A DNA stretch of 34,090 nucleotides from an uncultured Treponema sp. (GTDB taxonomy: Bacteria; Spirochaetota; Spirochaetia; Treponematales; Treponemataceae): the NCBI GenBank assembly GCA_937923945.1, contig CALDWC010000119.1:1-34090 (forward strand), in the 5' to 3' direction. The notes under the pieces were generated by a model. It worked only from the letters and a program-made list of their open reading frames with translations. It was not told where the DNA came from and ran no database searches. A program made the position numbers and the translations under genes. This document shows positions 14,886 through 22,883 of this stretch, piece after piece (the stretch's first letter is position 1; each line of letters opens with the position of its first letter).

Positions 14886-16687
14886 AACCGGTAAAACATT
14901 CAGCAGGAATTTTATACAAAACATTCAAGTATCTTTTTTGTTTTTCACTTGCCTTTTTAGCAATTTCATTTATTGTGAGCTTTTTTTTCCTCCCGGTACC
15001 GAACTTGTTGCCGGATTTTATTATCAGCTACAAAACAACCAATGCATTTGTGTTTTTTATTTTTAGCATTCCGGTGTTACAAGTCGGCGCGCTGTTTTTT
15101 ATTTTTTCTCTTCTATTTTCAAAAATGGATGATGAAAATATGCTGGAGCGAAAAGAAGCGATGCTGTTGTATTTGAAAAATATGATGGCAATCCTCACCG
15201 TTATTTTGGTATGCAATTTTCTTGTCTTTGAAGGCGCCGCTCCGCTTTTAAAACGAAAACTCAAAAATTATATTACGCAAACGGAAATTTATACGGACTG
15301 TATCAATGAAGCGGAAAACTTAAAATACACACGAGAGTTGCATCTCAACAAAATGGCGATAAATGCGGCAAAGCATGCGTTGGATATTGAGCCGAATTCC
15401 GAAAAAGCCCGCTCCCTGTTGGAAGAGTTGACGCTTGCTCAGGCGGAGCTTTTGAATGTTCAGCCGCCGGAAGAATTTATTCCTGCATTGCCGACACAAA
15501 ACTTGAGCGTTAGAGCGCTTTTAAATTTAGCATCCGAATCAATGCAGCGACTTGATTTTTTTTCCGCACACTATTTTGCAAGTCAAGCCGTTAAATTGAG
15601 TCTCCCCGAAAGTGATGAATACAAAACGGCACAAAACTTTGTGTGGCGTTCATGGGCTTCAATTCAAAACGGCGACGATACGCTGCGAAATGAAAACAGG
15701 GCTTTATACGAAAAAAAAAGAGCAGCATACGCGGCGTTTCAGCAGGAAGATTACTTAGGTGCACTTGATTTGTTTTTTGATATTAAAACTTTTTTAAAAA
15801 GTACCGACCCGAATTCAACCGATGTGCAAGTTGATTATTTTTTGAGAGAAACAAAAGAAAAATTAAAAGCCCATGTGTTTTATTATTCCGATTTGGAAAA
15901 ATCGGCGGCTTTTAAACGTTTGGATAATTTTTCGTTTCAAATTAAAAATGAAACACATGTCCTCTATGAAATTAAAGCAGGCGGTTTTGCATATCGGTTC
16001 GCGAAACAAAACGCACCGAAAAAAAACGACGATATTTTTTTGAAAGATGTTACGGTAACCAAGTTTAATTACCTCAATCAAATCGGCTGGACAATGCATG
16101 CCGAATATGTCCGCGTTATACAAAATCCTGAAAATAAAAATGAAGTACGCCTGCAACTCACGTGCATGAGTGCTGATCGTACGATGCAGGATATTTTTCC
16201 GGAAGTGATTACCGGAGTAGTTTCCAAACGCGATTTACTTTCGTGTAATCTACCGATACGATTGCAAACTTTTATGCTAGTGCCGGAAACTCAAAATGAA
16301 GCCGGTGATCTCGACTTGCTTTCATTGTACCGGTTCACGAAAAGTGCGCCGCGGCTCAACCTAACCGGCGGTATTTTTTTGCGTGAGCTGATGTTCCGCA
16401 TACTGCTCCCGTTTTTACTTTTTACGGTGAGTACAGCATTGGCGTGCCTCGCATGGAATTTACGCTTTGACGGAACTGCGTTCTCATTTCAGGCAGCGCT
16501 CTTTGTGCCGGCGATTTTTTTATTTGCGGCGATAATTCTGGAAATTTCACTGTTCATATTCAACGCGCTGATCCGGTTCTTTTGCGCAAAATGCCCTCCG
16601 CTGCTTGCGGTCGTTTCGGCTGCGATCACTTGGATTGTATGTACGGTGTATTATGCCGTCAAATTTTATCGGCAAGCAAAAAATTGA
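14882..16687 (+). CDS. Large membrane protein with TPR-like soluble core, unknown function
   Basis: A 601-residue protein with three N-terminal membrane helices (~17-37, 55-80, 101-117), a ~380-residue soluble middle, and three C-terminal helices (~506-526, 537-566, 573-594). The middle begins with TPR-like helices (NKMAINAAKHALDIEPNSEKARSLLEEL; SAHYFASQAVKLSLPES; YAAFQQEDYLGALDLFFDI) and ends in a beta-rich part (QIKNETHVLYEIKAGGFAYRF). The start is TTG at 14882, backed by AGGAG six nt upstream and by overlap with the preceding stop. The product is not recognised; its partner is the six-helix protein before it. It converges on the next leftward gene with 9 nt between stops. Confidence 0.7.
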   Translation: MKPVKHSAGILYKTFKYLFCFSLAFLAISFIVSFFFLPVPNLLPDFIISYKTTNAFVFFIFSIPVLQVGALFFIFSLLFSKMDDENMLERKEAMLLYLKNMMAILTVILVCNFLVFEGAAPLLKRKLKNYITQTEIYTDCINEAENLKYTRELHLNKMAINAAKHALDIEPNSEKARSLLEELTLAQAELLNVQPPEEFIPALPTQNLSVRALLNLASESMQRLDFFSAHYFASQAVKLSLPESDEYKTAQNFVWRSWASIQNGDDTLRNENRALYEKKRAAYAAFQQEDYLGALDLFFDIKTFLKSTDPNSTDVQVDYFLRETKEKLKAHVFYYSDLEKSAAFKRLDNFSFQIKNETHVLYEIKAGGFAYRFAKQNAPKKNDDIFLKDVTVTKFNYLNQIGWTMHAEYVRVIQNPENKNEVRLQLTCMSADRTMQDIFPEVITGVVSKRDLLSCNLPIRLQTFMLVPETQNEAGDLDLLSLYRFTKSAPRLNLTGGIFLRELMFRILLPFLLFTVSTALACLAWNLRFDGTAFSFQAALFVPAIFLFAAIILEISLFIFNALIRFFCAKCPPLLAVVSAAITWIVCTVYYAVKFYRQAKN

Positions 16688-16696
16688 AATTTTTTG

Positions 16697-18148
16697 TTAC
16701 CGGATTATTTTCATCAAAACAATTTTTTCAGCTCCGGTGTTTTTTATTTTGTTCATTTTGAGTTCAACCGGTAAAAGCACCAAAGCGGCATCCATCGGCG
16801 TTACTTCATAAAAGAACGTTCCAATTGCACTGCGAAGTTGTAAAATAACCTTATCATGTATCGGGACAAGCGTAAAAGTTCCCGAAAGCGTGCCGTCCGG
16901 AGTTTTAAATGTATAGGTATCGTTTTCAATCTGTAAATTGTACCGATCGTTTTTCCAGCTCACCTGTTGCGTTTTTAAAAGCTTTTCGACCGACGCTAAC
17001 GGTGAAACATCACTTTCGGAGCGGATTGTATTATCCTTTTTTGTGTATATTCCATCCCAGAGCGACCCCGCCCCGATTTTTAAGCGGGTAACGCTTTCCG
17101 CAACGCGAACGGTGATTTCCGTTAAACTTTTGATTTCAATGTCAATCCGCAAAATAATCGTATTGAGCGATTTATTATATGTTGTAAAATAAATACCGTA
17201 GCGGCGTTGGCTGACATTTGAAATTACGTATATTTCCTGTAATTCACCGTTGGTAAAAGTGATTTCATTTTCAGCCGAGTTAAAGTATAAAAGTTTTGAT
17301 TCCGCAGTGTTTGCATTTTCGTTTTGTTGAATCCACAATCCCTGCAAAAATTCACGAAAAAGAGCCACATTGCCGTTGCCTATTTTACGTAACATTTGAC
17401 TTTCAATTTTTTCACCGGGAATAACATGTTCAGTTGTTTTTTTAAATGCGCTATCCTGTTCCGACCACGTATACACTTTTTCGATTTGCGTTAATGTATT
17501 CGGCGTACTGCTATCCGACTCAAAGCAGGAAACCGTGTACAAGCCAAGCCCCGACGATTGCGCCCGTTCATTTTTAGAAATACGTATTTGCACATCAGCG
17601 CGAAAAACGGCAACCTGCCGCAAACTGATAGTTCCATCTTTGGTTTCATCAATCAAAAAAATAGTTAAAATTTGAACATTATCTCGTGCCGTACCTGAAC
17701 AGACAATCGCCGGTTTTTCACCGAGCTCCAAATCCAAACTGTATAGTCCGATGCCGGTAGACTGCGTAATTTCCGTTTTAATTTCGGAACCGCGTGTATA
17801 CGTTTTTTGAATCGGGTTTAAAATTGCCGGAATAATAGACACGACATTATCTGCCTCAAGCCAAACGGCTGCTACTTTATCATCAAAGCCGTCAACGTTC
17901 AAATCAACATCGCAATCGCTCATAAAAGTTTCACCCGACTTCAGCATGATTTCCGCGGTACGGGGTGCGGGTGCAACAGCGGGTTCAGCTTCCGTTTCCG
18001 AATTGTTCTTTTTGATTTGACCAACCGGTGTAATCGTTTTGGCAATAACGGCAGTATCAGTTTCAGTCTTGTTGAGTCTAAAAAACAATAGCAAAGCGAA
18101 TACGGCAATTGCCGATACCGCGAATAAAATGACAGAAATTTTTTTCAT
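16697..18148 (-). CDS. Exported or anchored protein with calcium-loop motif (pallilysin-like locus)
   Basis: A 483-residue protein with an N-terminal hydrophobic helix (5-23) that is a signal peptide or anchor, a proline/alanine/glutamate linker, then DCDVDLNVDGFDDKVAAVW (from residue 79), whose D82-x-N84-x-D86-G-x-x-D90 matches a Ca-binding loop of the FG-GAP/dockerin type. The rest looks beta-rich, ending TGAEKIVLMKIIR. The gene follows the vWA gene by 14 nt, in one operon. In T. pallidum the vWA protein Tp0750 is paired with Tp0751 (pallilysin); this pair may be the counterpart, but no HEXXH protease motif is present here and the kinship is an inference from context. Confidence 0.65.
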   Translation of the reverse strand: MKKISVILFAVSAIAVFALLLFFRLNKTETDTAVIAKTITPVGQIKKNNSETEAEPAVAPAPRTAEIMLKSGETFMSDCDVDLNVDGFDDKVAAVWLEADNVVSIIPAILNPIQKTYTRGSEIKTEITQSTGIGLYSLDLELGEKPAIVCSGTARDNVQILTIFLIDETKDGTISLRQVAVFRADVQIRISKNERAQSSGLGLYTVSCFESDSSTPNTLTQIEKVYTWSEQDSAFKKTTEHVIPGEKIESQMLRKIGNGNVALFREFLQGLWIQQNENANTAESKLLYFNSAENEITFTNGELQEIYVISNVSQRRYGIYFTTYNKSLNTIILRIDIEIKSLTEITVRVAESVTRLKIGAGSLWDGIYTKKDNTIRSESDVSPLASVEKLLKTQQVSWKNDRYNLQIENDTYTFKTPDGTLSGTFTLVPIHDKVILQLRSAIGTFFYEVTPMDAALVLLPVELKMNKIKNTGAEKIVLMKIIR

Positions 18149-18162
18149 CGTTGATGCGAACC

Positions 18163-19485
18163 TTATACTAAATTAATTTTTTCTTTTTGAGCTTCTTTTT
18201 TGCGGTTCTTTTCCCGTACTGCATGGGCAACGATCACAATCAACACAATAATAATGAGCAAAACACCGCCGAAAATTAAAAGTATAGTACCGTGTTCTTT
18301 CCAAAACGAGAAATTTGATTTTTGTGCGGTTTTGCTTTTTTCACCGACGCCTGCAAAGCCGTTATTCGTGTTTGCTTTGTCAGCAGTATTATCGGTCATA
18401 TCCGTTACGGTATCAGCGCTTCCATTCGTATTATCACCGGTTTCGATTGCGCTATCGGTGACGATGTTTTCGGCAATTTCGGTGTTATGTACCGTATCGG
18501 CGCTTCCGTTTGTATTTGCCGCAATCGTGTTGCCGTTATTTGCATCGTTTTCGGCTGCGCTTACTGCGGCACTTGCTGAATTGTCCGCTATTGAACCGTT
18601 TCCGGTGTTTTCTGCCGTACCGGTTGTATTGCCGCTCGCGTTTGGTGTCTTTTCAGCCCCTGCATTATTGTTTGCAGTTTCGGTATACGCCGTTGAAGTA
18701 GGATCATTTGATCCGCCGACATGTGCGGTACCGGTTTCGGTGTTTGAAGTAGCGATTTCCGTATCGACTGTATTGACGGCGGTATGCGCTTCCGTTGAAG
18801 TTCCGCCTGCGCTATTCGTAACGACGGTAGTTGTTCCCTGAATGAGCGCTTTATCCTGATCGCTTTCCGTCCGCGGCACTCCTTCATTTGCGATCACATC
18901 GGAATACAATGATTGCGTTCGTTGAACAACCACATCCTGAATATCCATATCCAACGTGATTTCGTACCAATTATCATGCTTTACGGTGCGGGCTTCCACG
19001 AGGTAGGGGCTTTGAAACGACTCCTGTTTTCCGCGGTACTTTGAAGTCCACGGTGCATCCTGAACCAAATCGGAAAGCAGTAATAAAACCTTAAATCGAC
19101 CGTTTGAACCGCGGGCATCCAACGCAGCTTGGACGGTTTCGAGTGCATAACCGATATCGGTGAACTGTCCGTCCGGCTTAATCGCCTTAACAGTGTTATA
19201 AATCGTATTCAGTGTTGCCGTATTTTCAACGGTTGTTGTTAAAAGATGCTCCGGCTTTTCATAAAACTGATACACGGTAACCCAGTCGCCCGGGATGAGC
19301 ATTTGCCCGATGAGTTCATTAAGCACCCATTTTTGCAAACTGTCAAATTTTCCAGGATCTTCCATCGACAATGATTTATCAATCATCAAAAATACATCAA
19401 CGGGTATCGTACGCTCTCCTGCCGCTAAAAACAATGTACACGTAAGAAATAAAACACAAAAAACGAATTTCACACTTTTTTTCAT
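18163..19485 (-). CDS. vWA-domain membrane protein with Thr/Asn/Ala-rich stalk
   Basis: A 440-residue type I membrane protein. Signal peptide 1-23; von Willebrand A domain ~28-190 with the metal-ion site DKSLS (D36, S38, S40), a TD in GQFTDIGYAL and LLLSDL; a ~190-residue low-complexity stalk rich in Thr, Asn, Ala, Ser and Gly, containing NTNGSADTV twice; one membrane helix ~399-421; and a basic cytoplasmic tail. The vWA domain should face the periplasm and bind protein ligands. The ATG at 19485 has GAGGAG ~9 nt upstream. It is followed after 14 nt by the calcium-loop protein. Resemblance to T. pallidum Tp0750 is suggested by domain and neighbour only. Confidence 0.8.
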   Translation of the reverse strand: MKKSVKFVFCVLFLTCTLFLAAGERTIPVDVFLMIDKSLSMEDPGKFDSLQKWVLNELIGQMLIPGDWVTVYQFYEKPEHLLTTTVENTATLNTIYNTVKAIKPDGQFTDIGYALETVQAALDARGSNGRFKVLLLLSDLVQDAPWTSKYRGKQESFQSPYLVEARTVKHDNWYEITLDMDIQDVVVQRTQSLYSDVIANEGVPRTESDQDKALIQGTTTVVTNSAGGTSTEAHTAVNTVDTEIATSNTETGTAHVGGSNDPTSTAYTETANNNAGAEKTPNASGNTTGTAENTGNGSIADNSASAAVSAAENDANNGNTIAANTNGSADTVHNTEIAENIVTDSAIETGDNTNGSADTVTDMTDNTADKANTNNGFAGVGEKSKTAQKSNFSFWKEHGTILLIFGGVLLIIIVLIVIVAHAVREKNRKKEAQKEKINLV

Positions 19486-19567
19486 TTAACTCAACTCCTC
19501 ACATTTACGGCACCATCAATCAAAACAATAATAAAACACAATCACTTTACGTACCGAAAACCGTTTT

Positions 19568-19596
19568 ATTTTACAAAATTTTTCAAAAAAAGTCAG
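19568..19596 (-). promoter_or_regulatory. Possible promoter of the vWA operon
   Basis: CTGACT (19591-19596), 17-bp spacer, TAAAAT (19568-19573) on the minus strand, giving a leader of ~75 nt to the ATG at 19485. Confidence 0.4.
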
Positions 19597-19954
19597 TATA
19601 ACAAAAACAATGAATAATCGCTTATATCGCGTAATAACAACTATTTTCAGTTTTTAAAAACTTTACGGTTAATAACCTGTTAATAACTTTCTAATAATTA
19701 TACAATAAGTGTTCACTATAATTACTTAAAAAACTTGAGTAGTTTTTTTCATAATATCGGAAAAATTATCAGAAAACCTCGCTAAAGATCGTAAATTTTC
19801 CGCTTTTTTGTGTTATTTACCGAAAAATTTACAACCTTTATCCCTGAAAGTAAAAACACAAATAAACAACCTTTTAATACAAAAGTCAATAATCTGTCAA
19901 AAACTTTTCACTTATCAACAAGTTATTAACAAATCGGCCTTTATAAATAAAGCC
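19597..19954. other. AT-rich gene-free stretch with GTTAATAAC repeats
   Basis: No open frame with coding character. GTTAATAAC occurs twice 11 bp apart (19668-19676, 19679-19687), a related GTAATAAC at 19631, and TTATCAACA (19912-19920) next to GTTATTAAC (19922-19930). These resemble weak DnaA boxes or an AT-rich operator array. It separates the STAS gene from the vWA operon, both leftward. Confidence 0.4.
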
Positions 19955-20497
19955 TTACCCTAAAAACACATTCGCATTGCTGTCAACGGCGAGAATTGTT
20001 TTGCAATCCGAACAGCGATATCGTCCGGGACGCTTTATATTCATTTTGTGCCGGCAAATCGGACAATGCAATAGTGTCGGAAAACAATTGGTTATACCGG
20101 TATCGGACGTACTTGTTAAAAAATCAATCGCTTCCGCTACATTGTTTTTTATCGGGAAAAAGTGTGAGAATCCCAAAAGATGAAATACTTCGTATATTTT
20201 CGGTGCAACATTCACTAAAACGGCATCCCCGCCGCGCGGTTTTATTGTTTTTAAAAAAACGGAAAACGAGCCAATTCCCGTTGAAGAAATATAAGTAAGT
20301 TTTTCACAATTAAAAATTAACTGCAAAAAACCGGCGACAATCGCTTTTGATACTCTTGATTGAAAAAACAATGAATTGTATGTGTCAATATATCCGTCCA
20401 ATGATAAAATTAAACATTGCTCATTTACTTTTTCAAGAACAATTTTAAGACTATCATCACGTTCATCATCAAACCCGAAAATAATGTCATTATTCAT
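19955..20497 (-). CDS. STAS-domain protein with C-terminal zinc ribbon
   Basis: Residues ~17-128 form a STAS domain of the anti-sigma-factor-antagonist type (LILSLDGYIDTYNSLFF; KLTYISSTGIGSFSVFLK; VNVAPKIYEVFHLLGFSHFF). The switch loop reads SSTG (71-74), so Ser72 or Thr73 could be the phosphorylated residue. Residues 145-165 add a zinc ribbon (Cys145, Cys148, Cys162, Cys165), unusual for a stand-alone antagonist. The ATG at 20497 has an AGG four nt upstream. No kinase or sigma factor is adjacent; it lies 52 nt after rnc on the same strand. A role in a partner-switching pathway is inferred from the domain. Confidence 0.8.
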   Translation of the reverse strand: MNNDIIFGFDDERDDSLKIVLEKVNEQCLILSLDGYIDTYNSLFFQSRVSKAIVAGFLQLIFNCEKLTYISSTGIGSFSVFLKTIKPRGGDAVLVNVAPKIYEVFHLLGFSHFFPIKNNVAEAIDFLTSTSDTGITNCFPTLLHCPICRHKMNIKRPGRYRCSDCKTILAVDSNANVFLG

Positions 20498-20549
20498 AAT
20501 ACCTGTTCCATATTATTTTAGGGAATTATAAAAAAAAAGCAATAGAAAA

Positions 20550-21260
20550 CTATTTCAGTTTTTTATAGGCGAGTGCGGCAACATCTTGTTCGGCGTCCTT
20601 TTTTGTTTTACCGACACAGGGACCGAATGTGTAAGACGCAATTTTCAACGAAACCCAAAACCGTAAATCGTGATCGGGACCCTCCGTTTTTTCCAACGTA
20701 TATTTCGGCAAAGATTTAAACTTCTTTTGTGCCAGCTCCTGCAACAGCGATTTAAAATCTTCATAGCGTTTATGCTCGGCGACCAATCCGATTTGCTTTT
20801 GCATAATGCGCAACACAAAATTCCGTGCTGTTTTAAAACCGGAATCAAGGTATAATGCCCCGATAATCGCTTCAACCGTATCAGCTAAAATCGCTTTTTT
20901 TTCTTTGCCGCCCGACATTTCCTCGCCTCTGCCTAACACCAAATAATCGGCGATACGCAACTCCGCTGCAACTGCTGCAAGCGAGTCTTCGGAAACGCTT
21001 GCCGATTTGATTCGCGCAAGCTCTCCTTCGGTGCTATTTGAAAACTTACGATAAATCGTATCGGCTACAACCAAGCCCAAAACGGAATCGCCTAAAAACT
21101 CCAGCCGCTCATTGCTATCCTGATGCTTTTTTACTGATGAACTGTGTTTAAAAGCAGAATCAAGCAGGCGTAAGTCTTTAAACTTAATACCTGCTTGCTT
21201 TTGAAAAAGAGTTAATTGTTTTTGTCGTCCGCGTGAAATTTCAGAATTTAAAAAGAACAC
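20550..21260 (-). CDS. rnc: Ribonuclease III
   Basis: Double-strand-specific endonuclease for rRNA precursors and structured mRNAs. The signature NERLEFLGDSVL is at residues 50-61, followed by ELARIKSASVSEDSLAAVA and ADTVEAIIGALYLDSGF (catalytic acidic residues); the C-terminal dsRNA-binding domain spans ~163-236 (DFKSLLQELAQKKF to DAEQDVAALAYKKLK). Length of 236 residues is normal. The start given is a GTG at 21260, 9 nt after the acpP stop and without a good ribosome site, so it may be coupled to acpP or begin a few codons later. rpmF-acpP-rnc is a common bacterial order. Confidence 0.93.
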   Translation of the reverse strand: MFFLNSEISRGRQKQLTLFQKQAGIKFKDLRLLDSAFKHSSSVKKHQDSNERLEFLGDSVLGLVVADTIYRKFSNSTEGELARIKSASVSEDSLAAVAAELRIADYLVLGRGEEMSGGKEKKAILADTVEAIIGALYLDSGFKTARNFVLRIMQKQIGLVAEHKRYEDFKSLLQELAQKKFKSLPKYTLEKTEGPDHDLRFWVSLKIASYTFGPCVGKTKKDAEQDVAALAYKKLK

Positions 21261-21269
21261 GGCAGAAGC

Positions 21270-21506
21270 TTATTTTTGCTGAGATTTTAAAAATTCGTAG
21301 GCATCTCGAACGGTTTCAAATTCGTTTGCTTTTTCGTCGGGAATCGCGATTCCCAATTGTTCCTCAATAGCATATACCAATTCGTACGTGTCTAAACTGT
21401 CTGCACCTAAATCCTGACGAAAAGAAGAATCAAGGGTAACTTTTGACTCATCAATTTCCAGTTTTTCAGCAATCAATTTTTTTATTTTTTCAAATAACTC
21501 GTCCAT
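21270..21506 (-). CDS. acpP: Acyl carrier protein
   Basis: Carries growing acyl chains in fatty-acid synthesis on a phosphopantetheine arm attached to Ser37 in GADSLD. A single 78-residue acidic four-helix domain with the usual FRQDLGADSLDTYELVYAIEEQLGIAIPDE core. The ATG at 21506 has GAGGAG upstream. It lies between rpmF and rnc in one operon. Confidence 0.96.
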   Translation of the reverse strand: MDELFEKIKKLIAEKLEIDESKVTLDSSFRQDLGADSLDTYELVYAIEEQLGIAIPDEKANEFETVRDAYEFLKSQQK

Positions 21507-21528
21507 AAACTCTCCTCAAGATACAAAA

Positions 21529-21714
21529 CTATAAAGTTTCAGGATTTACTACTTGTCTGCCTTTATAGAAACCGCATTTCGGACAAACTCGATGCGGCAT
21601 GATTAAGTTACCGCATGAGGCACATTCAATCAGTTTCGGCGCCTTTAATCGCATATTTATGCCGCGTCGGCGTCTCGTTCGCGCTTTCGACGTAGTCGCT
21701 CTAGGTACTGCCAT
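21529..21714 (-). CDS. rpmF: 50S ribosomal protein L32, zinc-binding form
   Basis: A 61-residue L32 beginning MAVPRATTSKARTRRRRGINMRLKAP, with two CxxC pairs (CASCG and CPKCG), so this is the zinc-binding paralogue type. The ATG at 21714 follows a GGAGG; the frame stays open upstream but the family start is unmistakable. It leads the rpmF-acpP-rnc operon behind a strong promoter. Confidence 0.97.
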   Translation of the reverse strand: MAVPRATTSKARTRRRRGINMRLKAPKLIECASCGNLIMPHRVCPKCGFYKGRQVVNPETL

Positions 21715-21742
21715 AAAATCCTCCAAGATAAAAGTGTTTGGT

Positions 21743-21771
21743 ATTATACGGCTTTTAGTAAAAAAAGTCAA
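21743..21771 (-). promoter_or_regulatory. Strong promoter of rpmF-acpP-rnc
   Basis: TTGACT (21766-21771), exact 17-bp spacer, perfect TATAAT (21743-21748) on the minus strand. It predicts a ~22-nt leader containing the GGAGG site of rpmF. Confidence 0.8.
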
Positions 21772-21801
21772 GTGTTTTGCTTCGTTTTTTGTTGCTCTGC
21801 G

Positions 21802-22602
21802 TTAGCTTTTGAGGGGTGATTTACCCGGTTTTTCTTTTGGCTTTGCTTCAATAAGCTCAATTTCAAAAATCAAAGCCGTATTTGCCGGAATGATTTCTTC
21901 GCCGTTTTGACCGCGTACCCCGTTTTCACCGTAAGCGAGCGTATACGGCACGTATAAACGATATTTTCCGCCGACTTTCATGTGTGTTAAGCCTTCCTGC
22001 CAACCGGGAATCAAAAATCCCATATCAACTTCGACCGGTTCTCCGTTATTGTGTGTATAAGAATTATCAAATTCGGTACCGTCCAACAACGTTCCTTTAT
22101 AATGTATTTTGCACTGCCAATCGGCTTTGGGTGTTGCTCCGGTTCCTTCCGTCAGCACTTCATACTGCAAACCGCTTTCCAGCGTGATGACACCGTCTTT
22201 TTTTGCGTTTTTCGCCAAAAAGTCCTCGCCGTCTTTTTTGTTCTGCTCTGCGCGTTTTTGGTAGGCAATCTGTAAAGCGGAATTAATCGTCAAAACCGCC
22301 CGCTGTTCGTCTTCTTGCGGAATATCCTTTTTAATCGCAGCAGAGTACGCTTTTTTGAACGCTTCAATATCGAGTTCAATGCCGCTTGTTTTAATCGAAC
22401 GAGCTAAAATAATTCCGTATGCTTCGCCGATTTCCTTGGCTGTGGGCGGTTTGGGCGCTTCTTTTTTCGGCGTTTCAGCCGTTTGCGTTTCGGCGTTCTG
22501 CTCAACCGTTTCTTTTTTTGTCTCTGCATCTTTTTTACACGAAACGAATAAGATGCCCGAAAGCAGCAAACTAAAACCTACAAAAGTAAAAAATTTTTTC
22601 AT
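21802..22602 (-). CDS. FKBP-type peptidyl-prolyl isomerase lipoprotein
   Basis: A 266-residue periplasmic folding helper of the Mip/FkpA type. Lipobox FVSC gives acylated Cys22; a Glu/Thr/Lys/Pro-rich linker runs to ~55; an FKBP_N-like helical dimerisation region spans ~56-130; the catalytic FKBP domain is ~142-253 (DWQCKIHYKGTLLDGTEFDNSY, FLIPGWQEGL, YVPYTLAYGENG, ANTALIFEIEL). The tail is basic and proline-rich. The ATG at 22602 is preferred over an upstream in-frame start at 22629 because AAGGA lies 7 nt upstream and the lipoprotein signal starts there. Confidence 0.93.
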   Translation of the reverse strand: MKKFFTFVGFSLLLSGILFVSCKKDAETKKETVEQNAETQTAETPKKEAPKPPTAKEIGEAYGIILARSIKTSGIELDIEAFKKAYSAAIKKDIPQEDEQRAVLTINSALQIAYQKRAEQNKKDGEDFLAKNAKKDGVITLESGLQYEVLTEGTGATPKADWQCKIHYKGTLLDGTEFDNSYTHNNGEPVEVDMGFLIPGWQEGLTHMKVGGKYRLYVPYTLAYGENGVRGQNGEEIIPANTALIFEIELIEAKPKEKPGKSPLKS

Positions 22603-22750
22603 AAAACATCCTTCTGTGATAAAAATCAAACACTGAGTGATTGACTTTCAAGTGTACTGAAAAAACACTGACCAGTTTAAGGAAATTAATCAATGTTTTC
22701 AGGAGCAGTGTATTGATTTTTCAAAATTTGTCAAGCGTGGACAGAATGGT

Positions 22751-22851
22751 AAAAAGTGAAAAAGTGCCGAAAAAAATACAATGCGGATAAAACTCCGCCC
22801 GCCGCTCATGAAGCGTTTAAGCTTTTTGTCGTAGGAAAGCGGCGGGCGTCC
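22751..22851. repeat. 101-bp structured intergenic element, copy A
   Basis: Left 45 bases align base-for-base in length with the copy at 26390-26490 (shared AAAAAGYGAAAAAGTGC start). The core is an 11-bp GC stem, CGCCCGCCGCT (22796-22806) with AGCGGCGGGCG (22838-22848), and both copies end GCGTCC. It follows the 3' end of the leftward TPR gene and precedes the FKBP gene. At 22863-22888 lies a degenerate TTTTAATCA repeat edge. The other bases of the gap 22603-22883 show only a TTTAAGGAAATTAATC motif near 22676. Confidence 0.65.
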
Positions 22852-22883
22852 ATTCGGGGAAAAGGCTTTTAATCAAGGCCTCT

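Noticed and set aside
16680..16700. Terminator between the convergent genes at 16687 and 16697
   Set aside because: Only an A/T-only inverted repeat (CAAAAAATT / AAATTTTTTG) is present; too weak to call.
16697..18148. Metalloprotease (pallilysin) active site
   Set aside because: No HEXXH motif was found anywhere in the protein.
18200..18841. Rightward hydrophobic frame resembling a membrane protein
   Set aside because: It is the antisense of the Thr/Asn/Ala stalk of the vWA gene; hydrophobicity is a product of reversed codon use.
19597..19954. Replication origin
   Set aside because: The DnaA-box-like motifs are imperfect, no dnaA/dnaN/gyrB is nearby, and genes on both sides run in the same direction.
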